A stretch of 64,000 bases of DNA. Source: Agrobacterium larrymoorei. GTDB lineage: Bacteria; Pseudomonadota; Alphaproteobacteria; Rhizobiales; Rhizobiaceae. Made by a program: the position numbers and the translations under genes. The notes beneath the pieces were generated by a model. That model saw only the letters and a program-made list of their open reading frames with translations, made no database searches and was not told where the DNA came from. The stretch covers positions 1,552,501 to 1,616,500 of the forward strand of contig NZ_JAUTBL010000002.1 in the NCBI RefSeq assembly GCF_030819275.1. The letters are read 5' to 3'. Shown in pieces: positions 1 to 11,504 of this stretch (positions are counted from its first letter, which is position 1; the number at the start of each line of letters is the position of its first letter).

Positions 1-80
1 ACGTGATATTAATATTAAGAACTACTTTATCGCCTGTTGAACATAAACAAACAGAGGTTCGCCAGAAGGATGGTTACACA

Positions 81-719
81 TCAACCGATGAGCTTGACGC
101 CGTTGGGAGTGTCTATCTCAGCGTAGTAGCGGAAATGCTCTCCTTCGATCACGGTCGGAGGGTCAATGATCTCGAGGTCTGCATAAAGCTTTCCAACCAT
201 AGCCGCCTCAGGATGCTGGATGTGGAAATTCTTCAACTGGAAGCCGAGATCCGGCATCGATGGCGCGGGATTTCCTCGCACACCCCAGTCCATCACCGAA
301 GGCGCTACACCGCCACAGGGCAGAGATCCATCATCGGCCACCGCAAACAGCCACTCACGATCTCCACGCGACACCGTCTCCTGACGTCCAAGTAAATCGC
401 CGTGCCGGGCGAGGACGCCTGCAAAGTCGCTGGTGCGTGTCACCCAACCGCCTAGCCGCCACCCCTCATCCCAGGCTGCCTGAACGGCGACCGAATCATC
501 AAGCCCAAACCAGCGGCGTCTCTTTGGCGGCTCGGCCTCCGGATCAACAGCAATCACTTCCAGAAAAACATCCGTGCCGAGACGCAGCAGACGATTGTGC
601 GTTCCCATCTGTGGGTGCTTACCACCCTGCGGCATGTCGACGCCGAGCGTAGCGCGCACATAATCGGCTCCAGCCTCCAGTGACGGAGCGATAATCGCCA
701 AATGGTCCAGCTTCAACAT
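81..719 (-). CDS. VOC / glyoxalase-like domain protein
   Basis: Encodes about 212 residues resembling the glyoxalase-like (VOC superfamily) proteins often found beside pyrG in rhizobia. The N-terminus LDHLAIIAPSLEAG is the usual first beta-alpha unit of a VOC module, and FLEVIAVDPEA is a later strand with a candidate metal ligand. The substrate is unknown. I chose the ATG at 719 over an upstream ATG at 755 because GAGGGAG lies just before it and the upstream codons run through the pyrG terminator. The gene follows pyrG in the same direction but the terminator separates them. Confidence 0.82.
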   Translation of the reverse strand: MLKLDHLAIIAPSLEAGADYVRATLGVDMPQGGKHPQMGTHNRLLRLGTDVFLEVIAVDPEAEPPKRRRWFGLDDSVAVQAAWDEGWRLGGWVTRTSDFAGVLARHGDLLGRQETVSRGDREWLFAVADDGSLPCGGVAPSVMDWGVRGNPAPSMPDLGFQLKNFHIQHPEAAMVGKLYADLEIIDPPTVIEGEHFRYYAEIDTPNGVKLIG

Positions 720-743
720 CACGCACTCCCTCGCCTGAAAAGC

Positions 744-770
744 AAAAGACCGCATTGCTGCGGCCTTTCA
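744..770 (-). terminator. rho-independent terminator after pyrG
   Basis: Read on the minus strand, a 7-bp GC-rich stem (GGCCGCA/TGCGGTC, one G-U pair) with a GCAA loop is followed by TTTT. It lies between the pyrG stop and the VOC gene start. The complementary strand ends in CCTTTC, so it may also work weakly in the other direction. Confidence 0.75.
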
Positions 771-796
771 ATCTCTATTTCCTTACATCCGGCCTA

Positions 797-2437
<1,641 letters not shown>

Positions 2438-2582
2438 TTACCTTTTAATAGATGATTCCGCCAGCCCCAATTTCATTGATCGCGAAATCATCTGTTGATG
2501 ACGCGTTGGGACGTGGCTGGAACGTAAACAAAGAAAACCGGCAGGCATTCTTACGCGGCGGCCTAAGGCACGAAAACGCGCT

Positions 2583-2642
2583 GAAAAACTCTAAGGCAGC
2601 GCATGGTCCTTGTCTTTCAACAAAGGCTCATGCGCTTGCCTG
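2583..2642 (-). terminator. long hairpin terminator after secG
   Basis: Just beyond the secG stop the minus strand folds into a long interrupted hairpin. The outer arms are GCGCATG/CATGCGC and the inner arms CCTTTGT/ACAAGG around a short loop, followed by AGAGTTTTT. It ends secG transcription about 160 bp before pyrG, so pyrG probably has its own promoter. Confidence 0.65.
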
Positions 2643-2667
2643 CCGAAGTGTCAGTCTGTCAACCGGT

Positions 2668-3153
2668 TTAGCCGCCGGTCGGAACGCCGTCGCTCGTGGG
2701 AGCCTGCTGCTGCGCCGGTGCCGGAGCAGCTGCGCCACCTGCAGCGGGAGCGGCTGGGGTCGTCGTAGCAGGTGCCTGGTTGGACGCACCATTCGTTGTG
2801 GACGGAACGCCATTATTCGCTGGAGCCTGCGAAGGCGTGGAAGGCGTCGTCGAGGACGGGCCAAGCGTATCGAGAATGCCGTTGCCTTGCCCCTGTTGTG
2901 CCGGAATGCGGTCCAGGATGTCTGTTGGACGCGATTCGTAGCGGGTCAGCAAACCAAGGCCGAGGGATGTCGCGAAGAACAGAGCCGCGAGGATACCCGT
3001 CGTGCGGGTGAGCGCATTAGCAGTACCGCGAGCGGACATAAAGCCCGAACCGCCGCCAATACCAAGGCCGCCGCCTTCGGAACGCTGGATCAGGACCACG
3101 CCGACAAGCGCCAGCACGATCATGAGGTGAATAACAATCAGTACGTTCTGCAT
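2668..3153 (-). CDS. secG: preprotein translocase subunit SecG
   Basis: Small accessory subunit of the SecYEG channel in the inner membrane. Of 161 residues, two transmembrane helices (about 3-23 and 51-71) flank the typical glycine-rich cytoplasmic loop IQRSEGGGLGIGGG. After the second helix come roughly 85 residues rich in Ala, Pro, Thr and Gln. This tail is absent from the ~110-residue E. coli protein but alphaproteobacterial SecG is often extended. The start MQNVLIVIHL was preferred over a Met five codons upstream by alignment with the family. Confidence 0.93.
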   Translation of the reverse strand: MQNVLIVIHLMIVLALVGVVLIQRSEGGGLGIGGGSGFMSARGTANALTRTTGILAALFFATSLGLGLLTRYESRPTDILDRIPAQQGQGNGILDTLGPSSTTPSTPSQAPANNGVPSTTNGASNQAPATTTPAAPAAGGAAAPAPAQQQAPTSDGVPTGG

Positions 3154-3271
3154 GACAATCCATTCCATGCCCCATCAGGAGCACAATGAAGAAGTTTGCG
3201 GCTCTTTACATGAGGCGACAGCGTATTCCAAGCCCCCGGGAACCGAAAGCCTGGCTGCTTTTCCGAAAAAG

Positions 3272-4042
3272 TCAGGCCGTCAACTGCTCGTAAGCTGCAT
3301 AGATGGACAGGAAGTCGGAGGCTTTCAAGCTGGCGCCGCCGATGAGGGCGCCGTCGACATTCTCGATCGCCATGAGTTCCAGGGCGTTAGACGGCTTGAC
3401 CGAGCCACCATAGAGAATGCGCATGCCCCTGCCCTCGGCGCCGAAGCGCTTGACGAGCTCATCGCGCATAAAGGCGTGCGCTTCGCGGACGTCATCAACC
3501 GTTGGCGTCAGCCCTGTGCCGATCGCCCACACAGGCTCATAGGCGATCACCGTATCGGCGGCCCTCGCCTCATCAGGCAAGGAACCATCGAGCTGGCGCT
3601 TCAAGACGTCGAGCGTCTGGCCGGCTTTGCGCTGTCCCGCAGTCTCGCCAATGCAGATGATGGCAATGAGGTCGGCCGCATAAGCAGCTATCGCTTTCGC
3701 GCGCACGAGGTGGTCTGTTTCAGCATGGTCGGTGCGACGCTCGGAATGGCCAACGATGACATGGGTCCCGAAGCAGTCGGCGATCATCTCTGCGGAGATA
3801 TCGCCCGTATGCGGGCCGAATGCGTTCTGGTGGCAATCCTGCGCACCGACTTTCAAAGGGCTGTCGTCGCAGAGCGCGGTTGCCACATAGAGAAGCGTCG
3901 AAGGCGGGCAGATCAGCGCCTCAACCTTTTCCGCAAGCGGACCCTTCACCCCTTCAGCCATCGCCTTGATCTGATCAAGCGAGGCACGCGTTCCGTTCAT
4001 CTTCCAGTTTCCAGCGACGAGCGGGCGAATATCAGGGGTCAT
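3272..4042 (-). CDS. tpiA: triosephosphate isomerase
   Basis: Interconverts dihydroxyacetone phosphate and glyceraldehyde 3-phosphate in glycolysis and gluconeogenesis. The 256-residue TIM barrel shows Asn12 and Lys14 (GNWKMNG), His99 in IVGHSERR and the catalytic base Glu169 in [12 protein letters not shown] longer open frame exists upstream, but the family start [14 protein letters not shown] at 4042 fits best. It precedes secG on the same strand with about 118 bp between them. Confidence 0.98.
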   Translation of the reverse strand: MTPDIRPLVAGNWKMNGTRASLDQIKAMAEGVKGPLAEKVEALICPPSTLLYVATALCDDSPLKVGAQDCHQNAFGPHTGDISAEMIADCFGTHVIVGHSERRTDHAETDHLVRAKAIAAYAADLIAIICIGETAGQRKAGQTLDVLKRQLDGSLPDEARAADTVIAYEPVWAIGTGLTPTVDDVREAHAFMRDELVKRFGAEGRGMRILYGGSVKPSNALELMAIENVDGALIGGASLKASDFLSIYAAYEQLTA

Positions 4043-4180
4043 TGAGCGATCATTCCTGTTTACTGTTGTCAGTGTCTTCTCAAAGAGACAGCGACAGGAA
4101 TTCGCCCGAAAAAGCAAGGTTTTGGTTCGAAATTTGGTGAATTTCGTACAAAACCTACCGTGAATGACGAGATTTTCGAT

Positions 4181-5062
4181 CTAATGGGCCAAAATCCACT
4201 TGAGAACTGCGCGCCAGTCGGTCATGCGGACAGGAGTGCCGTGGGTTCCACTCTGATAGAGCGTGAAGCGCGTAGGCACGCCCGTCTTCAACAATCCGCG
4301 AAAGGTCGAGCCCTGCTGATCGGCCGAGTAGACACTGTCCTGGCTGCCATGGGTGAACCAGACAGGCTTCTTTGCTTTGATGAACGCACTCTTTGGAAAA
4401 TCAGGATCGACCGCGCCACCGAGAAGGGCCATACCCTTGAGATTGGCGACCGCAGCAGCATCGCGGCTAACGCCGTAGCAGATGAAGCTGCCCATCGAAG
4501 CACAGGCGAGAATGACGGGCTTGCCGCCTGATTTCGCCTTCGCGTCCGAGATCAGCGCGGCTATATCCGCAACGCCGTTTTGATCGAAACTTTTCACGCT
4601 CGGCGCGTAATACGTTCCGCCGTTTTCGACAGCGAGATTTTTCAGCCGATTGAAGTTGCCACCGAAGGTATAGTCGTTCATTCCAAGCCGCCGGTCGCCG
4701 CCCCGCCCATGGATGAAGATCACGGTGAAAGCCTGCCCGCTGGGCTGACCGACGCGTCCCACATCGATGGACCGTCCTGCGACGGAAACGGTCTCCATCT
4801 CCTGCACACGCTTCGGCGCCAGATCGACATATTGCCGCTTCACCCGCCGTTCCGGGGTATCGTCACGCCCGTTGATGTCACGCATTTCCTGGTAGTCGAT
4901 CACCTGAGAGGCACCGCCATCCCCTGTGGACAACACTGTCTGATTTGAGAACAGATCATCCTTGAAGGGCTTCAGCGGCCCGCCACCGGTCTGAGCTTGA
5001 GCGGGCATCACTGCAACAGAGAGGCAGAAAAGAGTACAAAAGGTGAAAAGAGCTGTGGACAT
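4181..5062 (-). CDS. secreted alpha/beta hydrolase
   Basis: A 293-residue protein with a Sec signal peptide ending near MPAQAQ (about residue 24), so probably periplasmic. An alpha/beta-hydrolase fold is suggested by the oxyanion loop HGRGG at 118-122, a candidate nucleophile Ser189 in CASMGS (a degenerate G-x-S-x-G elbow), and His274 in SGTHGTP near the C-terminus. The substrate is unknown. The start MSTALFTF gives a complete signal peptide. It is divergent from parE with about 180 bp between starts. Confidence 0.8.
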   Translation of the reverse strand: MSTALFTFCTLFCLSVAVMPAQAQTGGGPLKPFKDDLFSNQTVLSTGDGGASQVIDYQEMRDINGRDDTPERRVKRQYVDLAPKRVQEMETVSVAGRSIDVGRVGQPSGQAFTVIFIHGRGGDRRLGMNDYTFGGNFNRLKNLAVENGGTYYAPSVKSFDQNGVADIAALISDAKAKSGGKPVILACASMGSFICYGVSRDAAAVANLKGMALLGGAVDPDFPKSAFIKAKKPVWFTHGSQDSVYSADQQGSTFRGLLKTGVPTRFTLYQSGTHGTPVRMTDWRAVLKWILAH

Positions 5063-5243
5063 GCCTTGAGGAACCGTTTCATTTGCGCCACAAGTCTTGC
5101 CATCCGGGCTGCTGCAACGCAATCCTTCGCGTTGAACGTCAGCCCTTTGTACCCTGCTGGAGTAGCCTGACACCTGTACCGGTGTCTGAACCCTGTCTGC
5201 TCGCATGGACAAAATCCGGGCAAAATCTGATTGAACTGGACCT

Positions 5244-7319
5244 ATGGACGATAGCAACGATCTTTTTTCCGGCCTTCCCGCAGCTAGCCGCGCTGAAGCA
5301 GAACCGCGGGAAGCCGCACCTGCTGTGACCCCAGTTGCCAAGGCAGTCGCGCAGCCGAAAACGGCTCCCGCACCTGTCGCTTCGTCGGGCGATGACTACG
5401 GCGCATCGTCTATTCGCGTTCTGGAAGGTCTGGAGCCGGTGCGCACGCGTCCCGGCATGTATATTGGCGGGACCGACGAGAAGGCCCTGCACCATCTCTT
5501 CGCCGAAGTCATCGACAACTCGATGGACGAAGCGGTCGCAGGTCATGCCAACTTCATCGAAGTGCATCTCGACGCCGAAGGTTTTTTGACCGTCAGCGAT
5601 AACGGTCGCGGTATCCCTGTCGAAAACCATCCCCAGGTACCGGGCAAGTCCACGCTCGAAGTTATCATGACCAAGCTGCATGCCGGCGGCAAGTTCGATG
5701 GCAAGGCCTATGAGACGTCCGGCGGTCTGCACGGTGTGGGCGTCTCCGTCGTCAATGCGCTTTCCGATGTGCTGGAAGTGGAAGTTGCGCGTAACCGCAA
5801 GCTCTACCGCCAACGTTTTTCGCGCGGCATTCCGCAAGGACCACTGGAAGAACTGGGCGATGTTCACAATCGCCGCGGAACCCGCGTGCGCTTCCATCCC
5901 GATGCGCAGATCTTTGGCGACCATGCCAAGTTCGAGGCCGCACGCATTTTCCGCATGGCGCGTTCCAAGGCTTATCTCTTTGGCGGCGTCGAAATTCGCT
6001 GGAGCTGCGACCCTGGTCTGGTGCCCGAAGGCGGTGAAATCCCGGAAAAGGCGGTCTTCCACTTCCCTGGCGGCTTGAAAGACTATCTCTCGGCCACGCT
6101 TGGCAAGGATTTTACCGTCACCCGCGAAATCTTCTCAGGGAGAACGGAAAAGACAGGCGGTCACGGCGCGCTGGAATGGGCCGTCACTTGGTATGGTGGC
6201 GACAGCCAGATCCATTCCTATTGCAACACCATTCCCACCCCTGAAGGCGGCACCCATGAGGCCGGTCTTCGCATCGCGCTGACCAAGGGGCTGAAGAGCT
6301 ATGCCGAGCTGACGCAGAACAAGCGTGCCCGCGAAATCACCACAGATGACGTGATGATTTCGGCTGTCGGCATGCTGTCCGTGTTCATTCGTGAGCCGGA
6401 ATTCGTTGGGCAGACCAAAGACAAGCTCGCAACCGTCGAAGCGCAACGCATCGTCGAAAACGCGCTGCGCGATCCGTTCGATCATTATCTCGCCGGCAAC
6501 CCGGCCGAAGCCGCGAAGCTCTTGGAATGGGTGATCGAGCGTTGCGAGGAGCGTCTGCGCCGCCGCAAGGAAAAGGAAGTCAATCGCAAGACCGCCGTGC
6601 GAAAGCTGCGCCTGCCGGGCAAGCTGGCCGACTGCTCGCAGAACACCGCCGAAGGCGCCGAACTCTTCATCGTCGAGGGTGACTCGGCTGGTGGCTCTGC
6701 AAAGCAGGCACGCAACCGCGCCAACCAGGCTATCCTTCCGCTACGTGGCAAAATCCTGAACGTCGGAAGCGCAAGCCGCGAAAAGCTATCCGCCAACCAG
6801 CAGATCGCCGACTTGATTCAGGCGCTCGGCTGCGGCACGCGTACCAAGTACCGCGATGAGGATTTGCGCTACGAGCGTATCATCATCATGACCGATGCGG
6901 ACGTCGACGGCGCCCATATCGCGTCGCTTCTGATCACCTTCTTCTATCAGGAAATGCCGGAACTCATTCGCGGCAGCCATCTTTATCTCGCCGTTCCGCC
7001 GCTCTACAAGATCACGCAGGGCTCAAAGTCCGCCTATGCACGTGACGACGTCCACCGAGCGGAGCTGATGGAAACCGAGTTCAAGGGCCGCGGCAAAATC
7101 GAAATCAGCCGCTTCAAAGGCCTTGGCGAAATGCTGCCAGCGCAACTGAAGGAAACCACGATGGATCCGTCCAAGCGAACATTGCTGCGGGTGGAAATCG
7201 ACGACGTGGATTTCGAAGGAACGCGTGAGGCCGTCGACAATCTGATGGGCACCAAGGCGGACGCCCGCTTCCGCTTCATTCAGGACAGAGCCGCCTTTGC
7301 GGAAAACCTTGATATTTGA
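5244..7319 (+). CDS. parE: DNA topoisomerase IV subunit B
   Basis: ATPase subunit of topoisomerase IV, which decatenates daughter chromosomes together with ParC. Of 691 residues, the first ~50 are a low-complexity Ala/Pro-rich extension. The GHKL ATPase follows with EVIDNSMDE (88-96), DNGRGIPV and GGLHGVGVSVVNALS. The Toprim domain has EGDSAGG and the metal-binding DADVDGAHI. The C-terminus is the short ParE type, without the large insert of many GyrB proteins. The fused ATPase/Toprim pattern is shared with GyrB; the N-terminal extension and overall sequence favour ParE. Confidence 0.94.
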   Translation: MDDSNDLFSGLPAASRAEAEPREAAPAVTPVAKAVAQPKTAPAPVASSGDDYGASSIRVLEGLEPVRTRPGMYIGGTDEKALHHLFAEVIDNSMDEAVAGHANFIEVHLDAEGFLTVSDNGRGIPVENHPQVPGKSTLEVIMTKLHAGGKFDGKAYETSGGLHGVGVSVVNALSDVLEVEVARNRKLYRQRFSRGIPQGPLEELGDVHNRRGTRVRFHPDAQIFGDHAKFEAARIFRMARSKAYLFGGVEIRWSCDPGLVPEGGEIPEKAVFHFPGGLKDYLSATLGKDFTVTREIFSGRTEKTGGHGALEWAVTWYGGDSQIHSYCNTIPTPEGGTHEAGLRIALTKGLKSYAELTQNKRAREITTDDVMISAVGMLSVFIREPEFVGQTKDKLATVEAQRIVENALRDPFDHYLAGNPAEAAKLLEWVIERCEERLRRRKEKEVNRKTAVRKLRLPGKLADCSQNTAEGAELFIVEGDSAGGSAKQARNRANQAILPLRGKILNVGSASREKLSANQQIADLIQALGCGTRTKYRDEDLRYERIIIMTDADVDGAHIASLLITFFYQEMPELIRGSHLYLAVPPLYKITQGSKSAYARDDVHRAELMETEFKGRGKIEISRFKGLGEMLPAQLKETTMDPSKRTLLRVEIDDVDFEGTREAVDNLMGTKADARFRFIQDRAAFAENLDI

Positions 7320-7730
7320 TCGGTAAGAGAGGTTTAAGAACGCGCGCATGCGATCGAAATCAGACATTGCCTTTGGCATAAAATTGAAATTCGTTGAGTT
7401 GACGTAAGAAAACTAAACCCTGCCGTACATAGGCCTTTAAAAGGTGGCCCTCCGGTTCAGCAGAAGACGGAGCAGGAAGTTGATGTTCCTGCTTGAAGAG
7501 CAACTCGCGAGATCAAGTTGAAACTTGGCTTAATCCGACGGAATTCATATTCTACTCTAATGCCACTGGGCGTGAGTTAGCTAAGTTCCTTATTCTATAT
7601 AACGAAGCCTGAAGGTATTTTCCCGTTGCATTAAACGATTATCAGGCCAAATCTGCGAGTGTTTTAATATTGTCTCACATTACCTTCGCCAACAGGTCAA
7701 TATTTGAGCTCTGAAATAATGCGCTGAAGG

Positions 7731-8027
7731 TCATGGAAATTCTTTCCGCGCGATTTTTTTGAGAATTCGCCTACGCGGGTTTACGACCATTACTCCAACG
7801 AACGCCATGAGAGTGGGGAGGAAAACTTCAAACCTTAAGAAGGCTGCAAATAAAAGCACAAATAGCGCTACAAAACATGCAGAGGCCATATTTGAAAATG
7901 GATTGGTGAACAAAACCACTAAGGAAACAACTATCGCCTCCTTAATATTATTGGGGTATCGACCCAAAACAAAAATATAATAATCATTCAAATTTTTCGG
8001 GTATTTGAAATTCTTATCTTTCTTCAA
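7731..8027 (-). CDS. possible small membrane protein
   Basis: An open frame of 98 codons starting at TTG. The product would be basic at both ends with two hydrophobic stretches (about 30-45 and 50-82), typical of a small inner-membrane protein. No family is recognised. There is no ATG start and no good ribosome binding site, and the base composition differs from the neighbouring genes, which would fit recently acquired DNA or a chance frame in AT-rich sequence. Confidence 0.35.
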   Translation of the reverse strand: MKKDKNFKYPKNLNDYYIFVLGRYPNNIKEAIVVSLVVLFTNPFSNMASACFVALFVLLFAAFLRFEVFLPTLMAFVGVMVVNPRRRILKKIARKEFP

Positions 8028-8299
8028 CTCACTACACCATTGCCCAGGAAAGAAGGTGCAAACATAACAAGAGCAAAATTAAGTTTCCACTATCTCTAAT
8101 TGGCGGATCTCTCCTCCCCTTCAACGAGGCTCCAGTTCATCACAGACGGAGTCATTAAGAGGCGCCAGACAGACTTTTAAACCTTCCCAACGTTACCGGA
8201 AACCGTTTGGCTTAACGGATGATCTCAGTCGGAAGCAAAATGAAATTCAACGGCACATCTTGTCCCATCAAAGCACGAAGCTCGTGAAACGAGCATTAC

Positions 8300-8375
8300 A
8301 AAACGACTGCGTACTTTGGTACCACATGCGACAAAATAAGACTGTAGCGGGTATGAGTGAATCTAAAGATCGCCC
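8300..8375. repeat. decayed RIME-type repeat
   Basis: The stretch ACATGCGACAAAATAAG, then GTGAATCTAAAGATCGC, matches the middle and right part of the intact elements at 33421 and 43566 with scattered changes. It lacks the closing palindrome arm and ends at the lipA stop region. Confidence 0.6.
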
Positions 8376-8387
8376 CCCGGTTTCCAA

Positions 8388-9362
8388 CTACTCAGCAGCA
8401 GCCAGAAGCTTTTTCTCGCGATTGGCCCGCAGGCGTTCGAAGTCATCGCCGGCATGGTGCGACGAGCGGGTCAGCGGGCTGGATGACACCATCAGGAAGC
8501 CCTTGGTGTAGGCGACCGTTTCATAGGACTTGAACTCTTCCGGCGTCACGAAGCGTTCCACCTTGTGGTGTTTGCGCGTCGGCTGCAGATACTGGCCGAT
8601 GGTCAGGAAGTCGACATCGGCGCTGCGAAGATCGTCCATCAACTGCAGCACTTCGTTACGCTCTTCGCCGAGACCAACCATGATACCGGATTTGGTGAAC
8701 ATGGTGGGATCCAGCTCCTTCACGCGCTGCAGCAGGCGGACGGAGTGGAAATACCGGGCGCCGGGGCGAACGGTCAGATAGTTGCCGGGTACCGTTTCCA
8801 TGTTGTGGTTGAAGACGTCGGGCTTGGCGGCAACCACACGCTCCAACGCACCGGGCTTCTTGAGGAAGTCTGGCGTCAGGATTTCAATGGTCGTGTTGGG
8901 GGACGCCGCACGGATTGCCCAGATCACCTTTTCGAAATGCTCGGCCCCACCGTCAGCGAGATCGTCGCGGTCGACCGATGTAATGACGACATGGCTGAGG
9001 CCCATCTGCTTGACGGCCTTGGCAACATTTTCCGGTTCATTCAGATCAAGCGGGTTGGGCTTACCGGTCGAGACATTGCAGAAGGCGCAGGCGCGCGTGC
9101 AGATCTCGCCCATGATCATGAAGGTCGCGTGCTTCTTTTCCCAGCATTCGCCGATATTTGGACAGCCGGCCTCTTCGCACACCGTCACCAGCTTGTGGCT
9201 GCGTACCAGTTCGCGCGTCTCGTGGTAGCCCTTGGACGTGGGCGCCTTGACGCGGATCCATTCCGGCTTGCGCGCCACTTCCGTGTCGGGCTTGTGTGCC
9301 TTCTCCGGATGGCGGATGCGCTTCTCTTCCGGCTGGGACATCCTGTCGAGAATAGTGACCAT
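8388..9362 (-). CDS. lipA: lipoyl synthase
   Basis: Radical-SAM enzyme that inserts two sulfurs into protein-bound octanoyl groups to make lipoate, the cofactor of the PDH genes upstream. The 324 residues carry both iron-sulfur sites: auxiliary cluster Cys62, Cys67 and Cys73, and radical-SAM cluster Cys88, Cys92 and Cys95 (CTRACAFC). The serine motif near the C-terminus reads [11 protein letters not shown] where many homologues have RSSY. It lies last in the pdh run, downstream of two small membrane genes, which fits coupled production of enzyme and cofactor. Confidence 0.97.
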   Translation of the reverse strand: MVTILDRMSQPEEKRIRHPEKAHKPDTEVARKPEWIRVKAPTSKGYHETRELVRSHKLVTVCEEAGCPNIGECWEKKHATFMIMGEICTRACAFCNVSTGKPNPLDLNEPENVAKAVKQMGLSHVVITSVDRDDLADGGAEHFEKVIWAIRAASPNTTIEILTPDFLKKPGALERVVAAKPDVFNHNMETVPGNYLTVRPGARYFHSVRLLQRVKELDPTMFTKSGIMVGLGEERNEVLQLMDDLRSADVDFLTIGQYLQPTRKHHKVERFVTPEEFKSYETVAYTKGFLMVSSSPLTRSSHHAGDDFERLRANREKKLLAAAE

Positions 9363-9394
9363 AAGAAACCTGCTTCTACCGCTTCTAAGCGGCT

Positions 9395-9643
9395 CTAACG
9401 CCTGACAAGCTTGGCGAGGAATAACAGAAGGCTTGCGCCCAGGAAAGACGTGACGAAGTAGCCGAGGCGGCTGTCTTGAACAAAGACATCGAATGTGCGC
9501 AACACCGCCACTGCCACCACAGAGCCGACAATGCCGAGAACGATATTCATGAAGATGCCAAAGCGCATATCCATGAGCTTGCCCGCGAGCCAGCCCGCAA
9601 GGCCGCCGATGATGATGGCCGCAATCCAGCCTACACTTTCCAT
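9395..9643 (-). CDS. YeaQ/YmgE-type small membrane protein (distal copy)
   Basis: 82 residues of the GlsB/YeaQ/YmgE (transglycosylase-associated) family: three hydrophobic helices separated by glycine-rich turns such as [16 protein letters not shown]. These proteins are stress-linked inner-membrane proteins of unclear activity. It follows a paralogous 84-residue gene with about 40 bp between them, so the two look like a tandem pair that has diverged. Confidence 0.85.
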   Translation of the reverse strand: MESVGWIAAIIIGGLAGWLAGKLMDMRFGIFMNIVLGIVGSVVAVAVLRTFDVFVQDSRLGYFVTSFLGASLLLFLAKLVRR

Positions 9644-9685
9644 CCGTGATCCCTTTCTTTAACCCGCCACGTCACCTGAGCTTGG

Positions 9686-9940
9686 CTAAGCGATCAGCCT
9701 TGCAATCAACGTCACGATAATCGCGCCCACCGTCGCATGAATGATCTGCACCACCAGCGCATTCTCAATACCAAGCGAGATGCCGAGAGCATTGAACAAA
9801 TAGCCACCGACAAAAGCGCCAATGACGCCGCTCAGAAGGCATCCAATCAACCCGCCACCGCCAACGATAAGGCTGGCGAGAAAACCGGCCACAAGGCCGA
9901 TTAGCAGAAAAACAATCCAGGCTTCCGTAACAATCGACAT
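9686..9940 (-). CDS. YeaQ/YmgE-type small membrane protein (proximal copy)
   Basis: 84 residues of the same family as the next gene, with three membrane helices and the conserved glycine-rich segment LIGLVAGFLASLIVGGGG. It sits between lpdA and lipA in the pdh run. Its role there is not known. It may simply share the transcript. Confidence 0.85.
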   Translation of the reverse strand: MSIVTEAWIVFLLIGLVAGFLASLIVGGGGLIGCLLSGVIGAFVGGYLFNALGISLGIENALVVQIIHATVGAIIVTLIARLIA

Positions 9941-9995
9941 GATCGCTCTCCCTTGATGTCGCTCCCTCAGAGAGTGGGAGCGACGAGGGAATTTA

Positions 9996-11441
9996 TCAAG
10001 CGTTCAACACACGGCCGTAAGCGTCCAGCACGCTTTCTTTCATCGATTCCGACAGAGTGGGATGCGGGAAGATGGTGTGCATCAACTCTTCTTCCGTCGT
10101 CTCCAGATTCATCGCCACGACAAAGCCCTGAATGAGTTCGGTTACTTCCGCACCCACCATATGCGCGCCAATCAATTCGCCCGTCTTCTTGTCGAAGATG
10201 GTCTTGACCATGCCCTGATCTTCACCAAGCGCCACAGCCTTGCCATTGGCAGCAAAGGAGAAGCGACCCACGCGGATCTCGCGACCCTGCTCTTTCGCCT
10301 TGGCTTCCGTCAGACCGACGGATGCGACCTGCGGATTGCAATAGGTGCAGCCTGGGATCTTGCTCTTGTCCATCGGATGAACATTCGGCAAACCAGCAAT
10401 TTTCTCGACGCAAATCACGGCTTCGTGCTCGGCCTTGTGTGCGAGAAGCGGACCTCCAGCAACATCGCCGATGGCGTAAATGCCCGGAACATTGGTCTTG
10501 CCATAGCCATCAATGACGATGAATCCGCGCTCGGTCTTCACGCCAGCCGCCTCAAGGCCGATATTCTCGATGTTGGCTTGGACACCAACGGCAGAAATCA
10601 TCCGATCCGCCGTGATCTTCTCCGACAAGCCGTTCTTCATCTCGACAGTGGCCGTAATCGAGTTTGCACCCTTTTCAACCTTCGCCACCTTTGCCTCGAG
10701 GTGAATCTTGATGCCCTGCTTCTCAAGCTGCTTTTTCGCGAAAGCGGAAATCTCCGCATCCTCGACCGGCATCACCTGGCTCATGATTTCGACAACGGTG
10801 ACATCGACGCCCATGGTACGATAGAAGCTTGCAAATTCGATGCCGATAGCGCCCGAACCCATGACCAGCAGCGACTTCGGCAATTCTTCCGGCTTCATCG
10901 CCTCGAAGTACGTCCAGATCAGCTTGCCGTCCGGCTCGATGCCGGGCAGCGCGCGCGGACGAGCACCAGTGGCCACAATGATATGCTTTGCGGTGTAAGT
11001 TCCCTCGCCCAGCGTGTTCTTTGGCACGGGCCCCTGCGGCTGAACGACAGGCTTGGTCGACTTGCCGACGACGATCTCACCCGGCTTGGTGATCTTGGCT
11101 TCGCCCCAGATGATATCGACCTTGTTCTTTTTGAACAGGAAGCCGACACCATTATTCATGCGGGCAGCAATGCCGCGAGAGCGGGCGACGATCGCCTTGA
11201 CGTCAGGCTTGATCGAGCCTTCCAGCGTCAGGCCGTAATCCTTCGCATGGGTGGCCGTGTGCATCACGTCGGCCGTGCGCAGCAATGCCTTGGTCGGAAT
11301 GCAGCCCCAATTTGAGCAGATGCCCGCGAGATGTTCACGCTCGACAACGGCAACCTTCATGCCCAGCTGAGCTGCGCGAATGGCGGCAATATAACCACCT
11401 GGACCGGAGCCAATGACGATAACGTCGTAGGATTGAGCCAT
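9996..11441 (-). CDS. lpdA: dihydrolipoyl dehydrogenase (E3)
   Basis: Flavoprotein that reoxidises dihydrolipoyl groups of the PDH complex with NAD+. The 481 residues show the FAD-binding GSGPGGYIAAIRAAQLG, the redox disulfide Cys42/Cys47 (CSNWGC), a second dinucleotide fold around GSGAIGIEFA, and the active-site His-Glu pair in HPTLSE near the end. Placement behind pdhABC marks it as the PDH-specific E3 rather than the 2-oxoglutarate dehydrogenase one. Confidence 0.97.
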   Translation of the reverse strand: MAQSYDVIVIGSGPGGYIAAIRAAQLGMKVAVVEREHLAGICSNWGCIPTKALLRTADVMHTATHAKDYGLTLEGSIKPDVKAIVARSRGIAARMNNGVGFLFKKNKVDIIWGEAKITKPGEIVVGKSTKPVVQPQGPVPKNTLGEGTYTAKHIIVATGARPRALPGIEPDGKLIWTYFEAMKPEELPKSLLVMGSGAIGIEFASFYRTMGVDVTVVEIMSQVMPVEDAEISAFAKKQLEKQGIKIHLEAKVAKVEKGANSITATVEMKNGLSEKITADRMISAVGVQANIENIGLEAAGVKTERGFIVIDGYGKTNVPGIYAIGDVAGGPLLAHKAEHEAVICVEKIAGLPNVHPMDKSKIPGCTYCNPQVASVGLTEAKAKEQGREIRVGRFSFAANGKAVALGEDQGMVKTIFDKKTGELIGAHMVGAEVTELIQGFVVAMNLETTEEELMHTIFPHPTLSESMKESVLDAYGRVLNA

Positions 11442-11504
11442 TCTATGTCCTGCCTTTATCTCTTTGACGGCGACTTCTGCGCCGCTGCGTCAATCGAATT
11501 CACA

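Larger units (their letters stand above)
7320..8387. other. AT-rich, nearly gene-free interval between parE and lipA
   Basis: About 1.07 kb with visibly lower GC than its surroundings. It holds one weak open frame on the minus strand (7731-8027) and a decayed RIME-type repeat at its right edge (about 8300-8375). I saw no tRNA fold, tandem repeat or strong terminator apart from these. Confidence 0.6.
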
